Of a DNA stretch of 9,568 nt, positions 1-5,393 are shown piece after piece. The notes under the pieces were generated by a model. The model was given only the letters and a program-made list of their open reading frames with translations, was not told where the DNA came from and ran no database searches. Numbering within the stretch: the stretch's first letter is position 1; each line of letters begins with the position of its first letter. The stretch lies in NCBI GenBank assembly GCA_021767525.1, contig JAASTF010000108.1, positions 1 through 9,568 on the forward strand, written 5' to 3'. The stretch is from Paracoccaceae bacterium (GTDB lineage Bacteria; Pseudomonadota; Alphaproteobacteria; Rhodobacterales; Rhodobacteraceae). The position numbers were made by a program, and so were the translations under genes.

Positions 1-698
1 CGCGCGCCGAACAGGAACACCCGCGCCGCCGACAGCCAGTTCACATTGGCCGAGTCCGAAAACACCTCGGAAAACTTCGCGCCCTTGCGCCCGCGCGGCA
101 GACCGGCGGGCATGAAGGCCACCACCGCGCCCAGGATCACCGCCAGAACCGCCGCCATCCCCAGAACGGCCGCCGTGAACCCCGCCAGCCCCAGCAGCGC
201 CGCGCCCAGAAGGAACCCTACGCCTTTGACCGCGTTCTTCGATCCGGTCAGCACCGCGACCCAGCGGAACAGCCCATCGCCCTGCGCCGGCGCCAACAGC
301 TTGACCGCCGATTTCGATGACATCTTGGCCAGGTCCTTGGCAACGCCACTTGCCCCCTGCACCGCCATGACAAAGGCGACCGAGGCCGCAACCGACCAGC
401 CCGGATCAAGCTGCGCCAGGGCCAGCAGCGCCATCACCTGGATGCCCAGCCCCGCGTAAAGCGTTGCGGTCAACCCCAACCGCGCGGCGATCCAGCCCGC
501 GCTCAGGTTCGTGACCATCCCGGCGATCTCGTAAAGGACGAACAGATAGGCCAGCTGCACCGGCGAAAAGCCCAGCGTATGGAAATGCAGCAGCACCAGC
601 ATCCGCAGCGCGCCATCGGTCAGCATAAAGGCCCAATAGGCCGCCGTGACGGCGATATAGGCGCTCAGCCCCTCGGGGGTTTCGCGCGTGTCAGTCAT
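1..698 (-). CDS. arsJ: ArsJ, MFS organoarsenical (1-arseno-3-phosphoglycerate) exporter, 3' part outside window
   Basis: An inner-membrane major facilitator transporter expected to export 1-arseno-3-phosphoglycerate, the unstable product made when GAPDH uses arsenate in place of phosphate. 232 codons are visible from ATG at 698; the rest lies left of the window (family members are about 400 residues, from memory). Seen: hydrophobic segments at about residues 13-39, 46-65, 76-97, 101-119 and 157-205; the ArsJ-like stretch YWAFMLTDGALRMLVLLHFH at 21-40; and a conserved loop QGASGVAKDLAKMSSKSAVK at 114-133, followed by LTGSKNAVKGVGF. It lies 73 bases downstream of the arsenic-type GAPDH gene on the same strand, the usual partner of arsJ. 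No convincing Shine-Dalgarno precedes the 698 start. An in-frame upstream ATG adds 13 unconvincing residues, so 698 is preferred on protein similarity. Identity rests on recalled family motifs plus context. Confidence 0.92.
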   Translation of the reverse strand, partial: MTDTRETPEGLSAYIAVTAAYWAFMLTDGALRMLVLLHFHTLGFSPVQLAYLFVLYEIAGMVTNLSAGWIAARLGLTATLYAGLGIQVMALLALAQLDPGWSVAASVAFVMAVQGASGVAKDLAKMSSKSAVKLLAPAQGDGLFRWVAVLTGSKNAVKGVGFLLGAALLGLAGFTAAVLGMAAVLAVILGAVVAFMPAGLPRGRKGAKFSEVFSDSANVNWLSAARVFLFGA

Positions 699-719
699 GC
701 CGCGCGGGCCCGACCGGCA

Positions 720-763
720 TATGCATCGGATGTGCATGGTTTGTGCATGTGTTGTGCGCGGGC
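720..763. repeat. Four 11-base tandem repeats in the gap-arsJ intergenic region
   Basis: On the plus strand four consecutive 11-base units can be read: TATGCATCGGA (720-730), TGTGCATGGTT (731-741), TGTGCATGTGT (742-752) and a weaker TGTGCGCGGGC (753-763). The core TGTGCATG is exact in units two and three. The array fills most of the 73-base gap between the GAPDH stop and the arsJ start. The 11-base period would place each unit on nearly the same face of the helix. Function is unknown; it could be a protein-binding array, an mRNA leader element, or chance in a short region. Confidence 0.6.
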
Positions 764-771
764 TTTTCGGC

Positions 772-1770
772 TCACAGGCTGGCCCCCACCATCAGCGCCA
801 CGTCGACCAGCCGGTGGGCATATCCCATCTCGTTGTCGTACCAGGCATAGACCTTTACCTGGGTGCCGTTGATGACCATCGTGGACGGCGCGTCGACGAT
901 GCTCGACCGTTCGTCATTGGTGTAATCCGCGCTCACCAGCGGCTTTTCCTCGTATCCCAGAATACCCTTCAACGCGCCCTCGGATGCGGCCTTGAACAGC
1001 GCGTTCACCTCCTCTGCCGTGGTGGTTTTCTCCACCTCGAACACGCAGTCGGTCAGCGAGGCGTTCAACAGCGGCACCCGCACCGCATGGCCGTTCAGGC
1101 GGCCGGTAAGTTCCGGATATATAAGGGTAATCGCCGTGGCGCTGCCGGTGGTCGTGGGGATCAGGCTGTTCAGCGCCGAGCGCGCCCGGCGCAGATCCTT
1201 GGCCGGCCGGTCGACGATGGTCTGGGTGTTCGTCACGTCATGGATCGTGGTGATCGAGCCATGCTTGATGCCCAGGTTTTCATGGATCACCTTCACCACC
1301 GGCGCCAGGCAATTGGTGGTGCAACTGGCCGCCGTCACGATCCGGTGCTGGGCCGGGTCGTAGATGTCGTGATTGACGCCGTAGACGATATTCGCTGTCG
1401 GCCCGTCCTTCACCGGCGCGCTGACCACCACCTTCTTCACGCCCGCGTCAAAGTATGGCGCCAGTTTCGCCTGTGTTTTAAAGGCCCCCGTGCAATCGAT
1501 CACCACGTCGACACCGTCCAGCGGCAGGTCGGTCAGATCGCGTGTGCCGATGAACGGGATATGCGTGCCGTCGATGCTTACGCCTTTGGAATCATGCGAA
1601 AAATCGGCGGGCCAGCGGCCATGGACGGTGTCAAACTCCAACAGATGCGCGTGCATCTCGGCATCGCCCACCACGTCGTTGATCCAGGCCACGCGCGCGC
1701 CCCGCTCCAACAGTGGGCGCAGGGCCAGTTTTCCGATGCGGCCAAGGCCGTTGAGGGCGTAGGTGGTCAT
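772..1770 (-). CDS. gap: Arsenic-operon glyceraldehyde-3-phosphate dehydrogenase (ArsJ partner)
   Basis: A 332-residue cytoplasmic dehydrogenase of normal GAPDH length. In arsenic clusters this enzyme uses arsenate instead of phosphate to convert glyceraldehyde-3-phosphate to 1-arseno-3-phosphoglycerate, which ArsJ exports. Seen: an N-terminal Rossmann motif NGLGRIGK (7-14); the catalytic Cys150 in SCTTNC (149-154); the catalytic His177 in TTIHDVTN; a C-terminal WYDNEMGY motif. The stretch TNTQTIVDRPAKDLRRAR is typical of the phosphorylating class. The start at 1770 is well supported: its ATG overlaps the upstream arsC stop by 4 bases (ATGA), and an AAAGGAAA Shine-Dalgarno lies at 1775-1782. 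The open frame extends further upstream, but only over arsC in another frame. Placement between arsC and arsJ argues for a resistance role rather than central glycolysis; a housekeeping GAPDH should exist elsewhere in the genome. Confidence 0.96.
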   Translation of the reverse strand: MTTYALNGLGRIGKLALRPLLERGARVAWINDVVGDAEMHAHLLEFDTVHGRWPADFSHDSKGVSIDGTHIPFIGTRDLTDLPLDGVDVVIDCTGAFKTQAKLAPYFDAGVKKVVVSAPVKDGPTANIVYGVNHDIYDPAQHRIVTAASCTTNCLAPVVKVIHENLGIKHGSITTIHDVTNTQTIVDRPAKDLRRARSALNSLIPTTTGSATAITLIYPELTGRLNGHAVRVPLLNASLTDCVFEVEKTTTAEEVNALFKAASEGALKGILGYEEKPLVSADYTNDERSSIVDAPSTMVINGTQVKVYAWYDNEMGYAHRLVDVALMVGASL

Positions 1771-2279
1771 GCGGTTTCCTTTGGGTCGGTATGGGCGATA
1801 TCGTCGACCGCCCGTTGCAGCGATATGCGATCCAGCGCATCGAATGGCAGCGCGGCAAAGACGCGGATGCGGTTGGCCAGCGCGCCGTAAGCCTGTTGAA
1901 ACGCCAGAGATTTCTGCGCGTCTGTCCCCTGGGCCTTGACCGGGTCGGGCACGCCCCAATGGCCGGTGATGGGCTGACCGTCCCAGGCCGGGCAGTCCTC
2001 GTTCGCGGCGCGGTCGCAGACGGTGAACACGAAATCCAGCCGGGGCGCATCGGGCCCCTGGAACTCGGCCACGTTCTTGGCCCGCAGGCCCGAGACGTCA
2101 TGCCCCTTGGCCCGCAGCACCTGCAACGCAAATGGGTTCAGTTCGGAATAAGGTCGCGTGCCCGCGGAATAAACGTTGAACCGATCACCGGCGGTGGCGC
2201 GCAACGCCGCTTCGGCAAAGATCGAGCGAGCGGAATTTCCGGTGCAGATGAACAGCACGTTGAACTTGTCCTGGGGCAT
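1767..2279 (-). CDS. arsC: Possible free ArsC made from an internal start within the fusion gene
   Basis: This is an alternative product of the fusion frame, not an extra gene. Met108 of the fusion (ATG at 2279) begins MPQDKFNVLFICTGNSARS, which is exactly where a stand-alone LMW-phosphatase-type arsenate reductase would start. It would give 170 residues with Cys12 as nucleophile and Cys88/Cys96 as the resolving pair. A near-ideal Shine-Dalgarno sits 5 bases upstream. If both starts are used, the cell makes a DNA-binding fusion and a soluble enzyme from one message. The sequence cannot tell which product dominates, and an annotation showing separate arsR and arsC genes would conflict with the open frame. 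Confidence 0.45.
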   Translation of the reverse strand: MPQDKFNVLFICTGNSARSIFAEAALRATAGDRFNVYSAGTRPYSELNPFALQVLRAKGHDVSGLRAKNVAEFQGPDAPRLDFVFTVCDRAANEDCPAWDGQPITGHWGVPDPVKAQGTDAQKSLAFQQAYGALANRIRVFAALPFDALDRISLQRAVDDIAHTDPKETA

Positions 2280-2600
2280 GGCAGCCTCCTTCAAGATGTT
2301 AGGCGCACACAGGTCGGCACGGCCCCGGCAGCAATCGCTTAGCAGGAAATCGAGGGTCTGTCGCACGCCCGTCATCTGAATCGCGTATCGCAGCGACGTG
2401 CCCGAACGGGACTGCGCGATCAGCCCCGCCTGTGTCAGCGTCGCCAGATAGGCCGATAGGGTCGAGGGCTTCAGCCCCAGAACCTGCGCGATCTCTCCCG
2501 CGGGCAGCGCATCGGGATAGCGCCGCATCAGCAGCCGAAAGATCGCCAATCGCTGCGGATGCGCGAGGGCCGACAGGGATGTGATGACCTCTATTTCCAT
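1767..2600 (-). CDS. arsR-arsC: ArsR-ArsC fusion: As(III)-responsive repressor joined to arsenate reductase
   Basis: A single 277-codon frame encodes two proteins normally found separately. Residues 1-105 form an ArsR/SmtB winged-helix repressor: SALAHPQRLAIFRLL at 10-24, a recognition region around 33-60, and a likely As(III) site of Cys90, Cys91 and Cys98 (DCCRGRADLC). Residues 108-277 form a low-molecular-weight phosphatase-type arsenate reductase: P-loop CTGNSARS with nucleophile Cys119, Arg125, a resolving pair Cys195 and Cys203, and general acid Asp219 in VPDP. In the P-loop, Ala124 replaces the second Cys of the Staphylococcus aureus enzyme. There is no stop codon between domains. The 2600 start gives a normal ArsR N terminus, but its AGGA is only about 2-3 bases from the ATG. 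An in-frame ATG at 2648 is an alternative, adding 16 residues. The gene leads the ars operon, so arsenite made by the enzyme half could relieve repression by the regulator half. Confidence 0.88.
   Translation of the reverse strand: MEIEVITSLSALAHPQRLAIFRLLMRRYPDALPAGEIAQVLGLKPSTLSAYLATLTQAGLIAQSRSGTSLRYAIQMTGVRQTLDFLLSDCCRGRADLCAPNILKEAAMPQDKFNVLFICTGNSARSIFAEAALRATAGDRFNVYSAGTRPYSELNPFALQVLRAKGHDVSGLRAKNVAEFQGPDAPRLDFVFTVCDRAANEDCPAWDGQPITGHWGVPDPVKAQGTDAQKSLAFQQAYGALANRIRVFAALPFDALDRISLQRAVDDIAHTDPKETA
2285..2291 (-). promoter_or_regulatory. Strong internal ribosome binding site before the ArsC domain
   Basis: Read on the minus strand, AAGGAGG lies 5 bases before the internal ATG at 2279. 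It matches the 16S anti-Shine-Dalgarno at seven positions and is the strongest such site in the ars operon, better than that of the fusion's own start. It is translated in frame as part of Leu-Lys-Glu-Ala, so it coexists with the fusion coding sequence. Confidence 0.7.
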
Positions 2601-2681
2601 ATTCCTCGAAATAAAGAAATACAGAGAGAGTTCAAGTGAAACTTTCATGACAATCCGTGGGGCCACAGCTAAGGTCGCGCC
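2601..2681. promoter_or_regulatory. Divergent ars / amidohydrolase promoter region with inverted repeat
   Basis: This 81-base gap between divergent genes is much more AT-rich than its surroundings. It holds an 11-base inverted repeat TGAAACTTTCA (2637-2647), within a looser palindrome 2633-2650, which is a candidate ArsR operator. A possible minus-strand promoter is TTGAAC (2635-2630) and TATTTC (2613-2608) with 16 bases between. If correct, transcription would start within a few bases of the 2600 ATG, giving a nearly leaderless message. On the plus strand AAGG at 2671-2674 is the only ribosome-binding candidate for the amidohydrolase. The promoter boxes are weak matches and remain a guess; the region's role follows from gene layout. 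Confidence 0.5.
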
Positions 2682-3857
2682 ATGACCGACCAGACCCTGC
2701 CCCGCCTGACCAATGCCCAGATCGTCGCCCTGACCGAATGGCGGCACGAACTGCACCGCCACCCCGAGCTGTCGGGCCACGAAGGCCAGACCGCCGCGCG
2801 TGTCGTGGACAGGCTGCAAGACACGCATCCCGACCAGATCGTGACGGGCCTTGGCGGCGATGGCGTGGCAGCCACCTATGATAGCGGCCAGCCCGGCCCG
2901 CATATCCTGCTGCGATGCGAGCTTGACGCCCTGCCGATTGCGGAACTGGGCGATATCCCCCACCGCTCGACCATCCCCGGCGTGGCGCATCTGTGCGGAC
3001 ATGACGGGCACATGGCGATGCTGATGGGCATGGCGCAGATGCTGGGGCACACCCGCCCGGCGCGCGGCAAGGTCACGCTGCTGTTCCAACCGGCCGAAGA
3101 AGACGGCGCCGGCGCCGCCCGCGTGGTGGCCGACCCGCGCTTTGCCGATCTGCGCCCGACCCACGCCTTTGCCATACACAACATGCCGGGCTTTCCGCTG
3201 GGCCATGTGACGCTGGGCGAGGGGCCGGTGATGTGCGGCTCGCGCGGAATGCGGATCACGCTGACCGGGCACACCGCGCACGCCTCCGAACCCGAAAAGG
3301 GCAAGTCCCCCGGCCCGGCACTGGCCGCGCTGATCCCAGCCCTTACTGCCCTGTCGCATGGCCGCCCCGAAACCGATGACGATTTCCGCCTGGTCACCGT
3401 TTGCCATGCGCGACTGGGCGAACCGGCCTTCGGCGTCGCCCCGGGCGAGTCCGAACTGTTCGTGACCCTGCGCAGCCTGCGTGACGCGGACATGGCGCAG
3501 CTTGTCGAAACGGCCGAGGCACTGGTGCAGGACGCCGCCGCGCGCGACGGGCTGGCGGTGCAGATCGCTTATGACGACGTGTTCCTGACAACCGAAAACA
3601 CGGCCACAGCCACCCGCATCGCCCGCGCCGCGCTGGACCGGATCGGCGTACCGCACGACGATGCCGGCCTGCCCCTTCGCCCGTCCGAGGATTTCGGCCG
3701 CTTCGGCGGCGATTGCGAGTTGGCCATGCTGTTCCTGGGCGCCGGTCTGCACGGGCCCGCGCTGCACAACCCCGACTATGATTTCCCCGATGACCTGATC
3801 CCGCTGGGCGCGCGTATCTTTGCCGCCATCACCGATCAGGTGCTGCGCGACGGCTGA
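2682..3857 (+). CDS. M20-family metallo-amidohydrolase (hippurate/N-acyl amino acid hydrolase type)
   Basis: A 391-residue zinc- or manganese-dependent hydrolase that should cleave an amide bond of an N-acyl amino acid or similar compound in the cytoplasm; no signal peptide is seen. The N terminus has WRHELHRHPELSGHE (20-34). Expected metal ligands of the M20D/HipO/IAA-amide hydrolase group are all present: Cys105 and His107 in LCGHDGH, Glu140 (next to catalytic Glu139) in QPAEED, His166 in IHNMPG and His362 in LHNPDYDF. A dimerisation (lid) domain should occupy roughly 180-290. The length is normal for the family. The gene is divergent from the ars operon and 52 bases ahead of the LysR gene on the same strand. 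Neither neighbour explains its substrate. Acetylornithine or succinyl-diaminopimelate deacylases are less likely, given the HipO-like Cys-x-His pair and the IHN motif. Confidence 0.92.
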   Translation: MTDQTLPRLTNAQIVALTEWRHELHRHPELSGHEGQTAARVVDRLQDTHPDQIVTGLGGDGVAATYDSGQPGPHILLRCELDALPIAELGDIPHRSTIPGVAHLCGHDGHMAMLMGMAQMLGHTRPARGKVTLLFQPAEEDGAGAARVVADPRFADLRPTHAFAIHNMPGFPLGHVTLGEGPVMCGSRGMRITLTGHTAHASEPEKGKSPGPALAALIPALTALSHGRPETDDDFRLVTVCHARLGEPAFGVAPGESELFVTLRSLRDADMAQLVETAEALVQDAAARDGLAVQIAYDDVFLTTENTATATRIARAALDRIGVPHDDAGLPLRPSEDFGRFGGDCELAMLFLGAGLHGPALHNPDYDFPDDLIPLGARIFAAITDQVLRDG

Positions 3858-3881
3858 CAGGCGCATCAAGGCAGGCTATCA

Positions 3882-3900
3882 CTATCGCACAAAGCGATAG
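3882..3900. promoter_or_regulatory. Perfect inverted repeat before the LysR gene, likely autoregulatory operator
   Basis: CTATCGCACAAAGCGATAG is a perfect 7-base inverted repeat around a 5-base centre. It ends 9 bases before the LysR gene ATG, so its right arm overlaps the AGGAAAA Shine-Dalgarno (3899-3905). Another CTATC lies just upstream at 3876-3880. The half-site GATAG/CTATC recurs in the fdsG leader. Binding here by the LysR protein would repress its own synthesis, as is common in this family. A hairpin acting on translation is possible; a terminator is unlikely because no T-run follows. Confidence 0.5.
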
Positions 3901-3909
3901 GAAAACCCG

Positions 3910-4812
3910 ATGATAAAGCAACTGGAGATGCTGCTGGCGCTGGCCAAGGAACAGCATTTCGGACGCGCGGCGGAAAAGCTGGGCATCACCCAGCCCAGCC
4001 TGTCCAGCGGCATCAAGCAGCTTGAGGAACACCTGGGCGTCAAGCTGGTGCAGCGCGGCTCGCGCTATGGCGGGTTGACGCCCGAGGGGCAGCGCGCGCT
4101 GGTCTGGGCGCGCCAGATCGTCGGCGACAGCCGCCGCCTGCGCGACGAAATGCGATCCGTCCGCGAGGGGCTGTCGGGCCATCTGCGGCTGGCCGTGATC
4201 CCCACCGCGCTGACATGGGCCGCGCGGCTGACCACCGAGTTCGCACAGGCGCATCCCAACGTGTCCTTCACGGTTCTGTCGCGCTCATCCGTGGAAATAC
4301 TGGAGCTGTTGGAGAACCTCGATGCCGATGCGGGGCTGTCCTACCTGGATAACGAGCCACTGGGGCGGGTCAACTCGGCCCCGCTTTACCGCGAGCATTT
4401 CGCGCTGGTCTGCCGCACCGATCACCCGCTGGCCGCGCGCGACCGCGTGGCGTGGTCGGATCTGGGCGACACACCGCTGTCGCTGCTGACGCCCGACATG
4501 CAGAACCGCCGCATCCTGAACCGCAACTTCATGGAGGCTGGCGTGGCCCCTCAGGCGCGCGTCGAAAGCGGCTCGACCATCGTTCTGGTCGCCTCGGTCA
4601 TCGATGGCGGGCAGGCCACCATCCTGCCCGAGGATCACGCCCGATTCCTTGCCACCGGCCACGGCCTGTCGGTCGTGCCCATCGACGAGACGCGCGGCGC
4701 CCCTTCGGTGGGCCTGATCGCGCCCTTCCAAGACCCGCAAACCCCGGTCTTGACCGCGCTTTTCCGCCTGGCGGGGCGAATTGCGACGCCTGAAAGCGCT
4801 GTGACGACATGA
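3910..4812 (+). CDS. fdsR: LysR-type transcriptional regulator, probable regulator of the fds formate dehydrogenase
   Basis: A 300-residue regulator of standard LysR length. The N-terminal winged helix-turn-helix spans about 1-60, with FGRAAEKLGITQPSLSSGIK (17-36) as the DNA-binding motif and the usual LTPEG at 56-60. A substrate-binding periplasmic-protein-like domain of two lobes follows from about 90 onward. It is transcribed in the same direction as fdsG and ends 89 bases before it, the arrangement of FdsR and fdsGBACD known from Cupriavidus necator, where a LysR regulator responds to formate. The symbol fdsR is assigned by position; the effector is inferred. The start at 3910 has an AGGAAAA ribosome binding site inside an inverted repeat. 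Its stop codon overlaps a LysR-box-like repeat, so the promoter of the next operon begins inside this gene's end. Confidence 0.93.
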   Translation: MIKQLEMLLALAKEQHFGRAAEKLGITQPSLSSGIKQLEEHLGVKLVQRGSRYGGLTPEGQRALVWARQIVGDSRRLRDEMRSVREGLSGHLRLAVIPTALTWAARLTTEFAQAHPNVSFTVLSRSSVEILELLENLDADAGLSYLDNEPLGRVNSAPLYREHFALVCRTDHPLAARDRVAWSDLGDTPLSLLTPDMQNRRILNRNFMEAGVAPQARVESGSTIVLVASVIDGGQATILPEDHARFLATGHGLSVVPIDETRGAPSVGLIAPFQDPQTPVLTALFRLAGRIATPESAVTT

Positions 4813-4827
4813 TAGGCAAAATCTATC
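4811..4827. promoter_or_regulatory. LysR-box-like inverted repeat ahead of fdsG
   Basis: GATAGGCAAAATCTATC reads as GATAG-N7-CTATC, containing ATAG-N7-CTAT. This fits the T-N11-A pattern with dyad symmetry recognised by LysR-type activators. It lies about 75 bases before the fdsG start, a plausible upstream activator site, and overlaps the stop codon of the LysR gene. The same half-site occurs in the repeat ahead of the LysR gene. Confidence 0.55.
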
Positions 4828-4865
4828 AAACAACGAAATATCAATATTGATTGCCATATCAAACA
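4824..4865. promoter_or_regulatory. AT-rich fdsG promoter region with TATCAA repeats and a 12-base palindrome
   Basis: TATCAA occurs three times in the same direction, at 4824, 4839 and 4857. The first and third are extended to an exact 9-base direct repeat TATCAAACA, 33 bases apart. Between them lies the perfect palindrome ATCAATATTGAT (4840-4851). This AT-rich block sits between the LysR box and the fdsG start and probably contains the fds promoter and the activator's second contact site. No confident -35/-10 pair could be picked. Confidence 0.45.
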
Positions 4866-4901
4866 GGCGCACAACCCATCTATCGTATATGGGAGACGCC
4901 A

Positions 4902-5393
4902 ATGCGCACGGACGCCGCCGCCACCGTTGCCGAGGATCAGCTGAAAACCAGCACCGACCGTATCCTGTCGGAGCTTGAGGGGCTGGAGGGGCCTTTGCTG
5001 CCGATCCTGCACGCCTTGCAGGCCGAGTTCGGCTTTGTCCCGCAACAGGCGGTGCCCCTGATCTCCGACCGGCTGAACCTGGGCCGGGCCGAGGTGGCGG
5101 GCGTCATCAGCTTTTACCACGATTTCCGCGCCGCGCCTGCGGGCCGCCGGGTGATCCGCGTCTGCCGGGCCGAGGCATGCCAGTCGATGGGCGGCACCGA
5201 CCTGGCGCAACGGCTGCAAGACAAGCTGGGCATCGGCTGGGGCGAAACCACGCCCGACGGGTCGGTGACGCTGGAAGCGGTCTATTGCCTGGGCCTTTGC
5301 GCCTGCGCGCCCGCCGTGCAGGTCGATGGCGACCTGCTGGGCCGCGCCGACATGGACCGCATCGAAACCATCCTGGAAGGGGCCGCGCAATGA
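4902..5393 (+). CDS. fdsG: FdsG, gamma subunit of NAD-dependent formate dehydrogenase (NuoE-like)
   Basis: A 163-residue iron-sulfur subunit homologous to NuoE of respiratory complex I. With FdsB it forms the diaphorase part that passes electrons from formate to NAD+. Seen: a helical N-terminal part, then a thioredoxin-like [2Fe-2S] domain with Cys88 and Cys93 (CRAEAC) and Cys129 and Cys133 (CLGLC), the C-x4-C and C-x3-C spacing of NuoE. An extra Cys135 follows. The start at 4902 is chosen because GGGAG at 4891-4895 sits 6 bases upstream. A longer frame from 4851 would include promoter-like sequence and has no such site. The stop overlaps the fdsB start by ATGA, implying translational coupling. 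No signal peptide; cytoplasmic. Confidence 0.96.
   Translation: MRTDAAATVAEDQLKTSTDRILSELEGLEGPLLPILHALQAEFGFVPQQAVPLISDRLNLGRAEVAGVISFYHDFRAAPAGRRVIRVCRAEACQSMGGTDLAQRLQDKLGIGWGETTPDGSVTLEAVYCLGLCACAPAVQVDGDLLGRADMDRIETILEGAAQ

Noticed and set aside
688..1890. A 400-codon plus-strand open frame opposite the GAPDH gene
   Set aside because: The minus strand has the complete GAPDH with catalytic Cys150 and His177; the plus-strand translation has no domain character.
2649..3869. Extension of the ArsR-ArsC frame upstream to 3869 (700 codons in total)
   Set aside because: The extra part is antisense to the complete M20 hydrolase and is low-complexity; the ArsR domain begins normally at 2600, or at most 2648.
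3882..3900. Rho-independent terminator after the M20 hydrolase
   Set aside because: The hairpin is only 7 base pairs with mixed A/T content and is followed by GAAAACCC rather than a T-run; an operator is the better reading.
4847..4862. FNR-like site TTGAT-N6-ATCAA ahead of fdsG
   Set aside because: FNR/FnrL sites need TTGA-N6-TCAA (TTGAT-N4-ATCAA). The gap here is two bases too long, so the arms would not be correctly phased.
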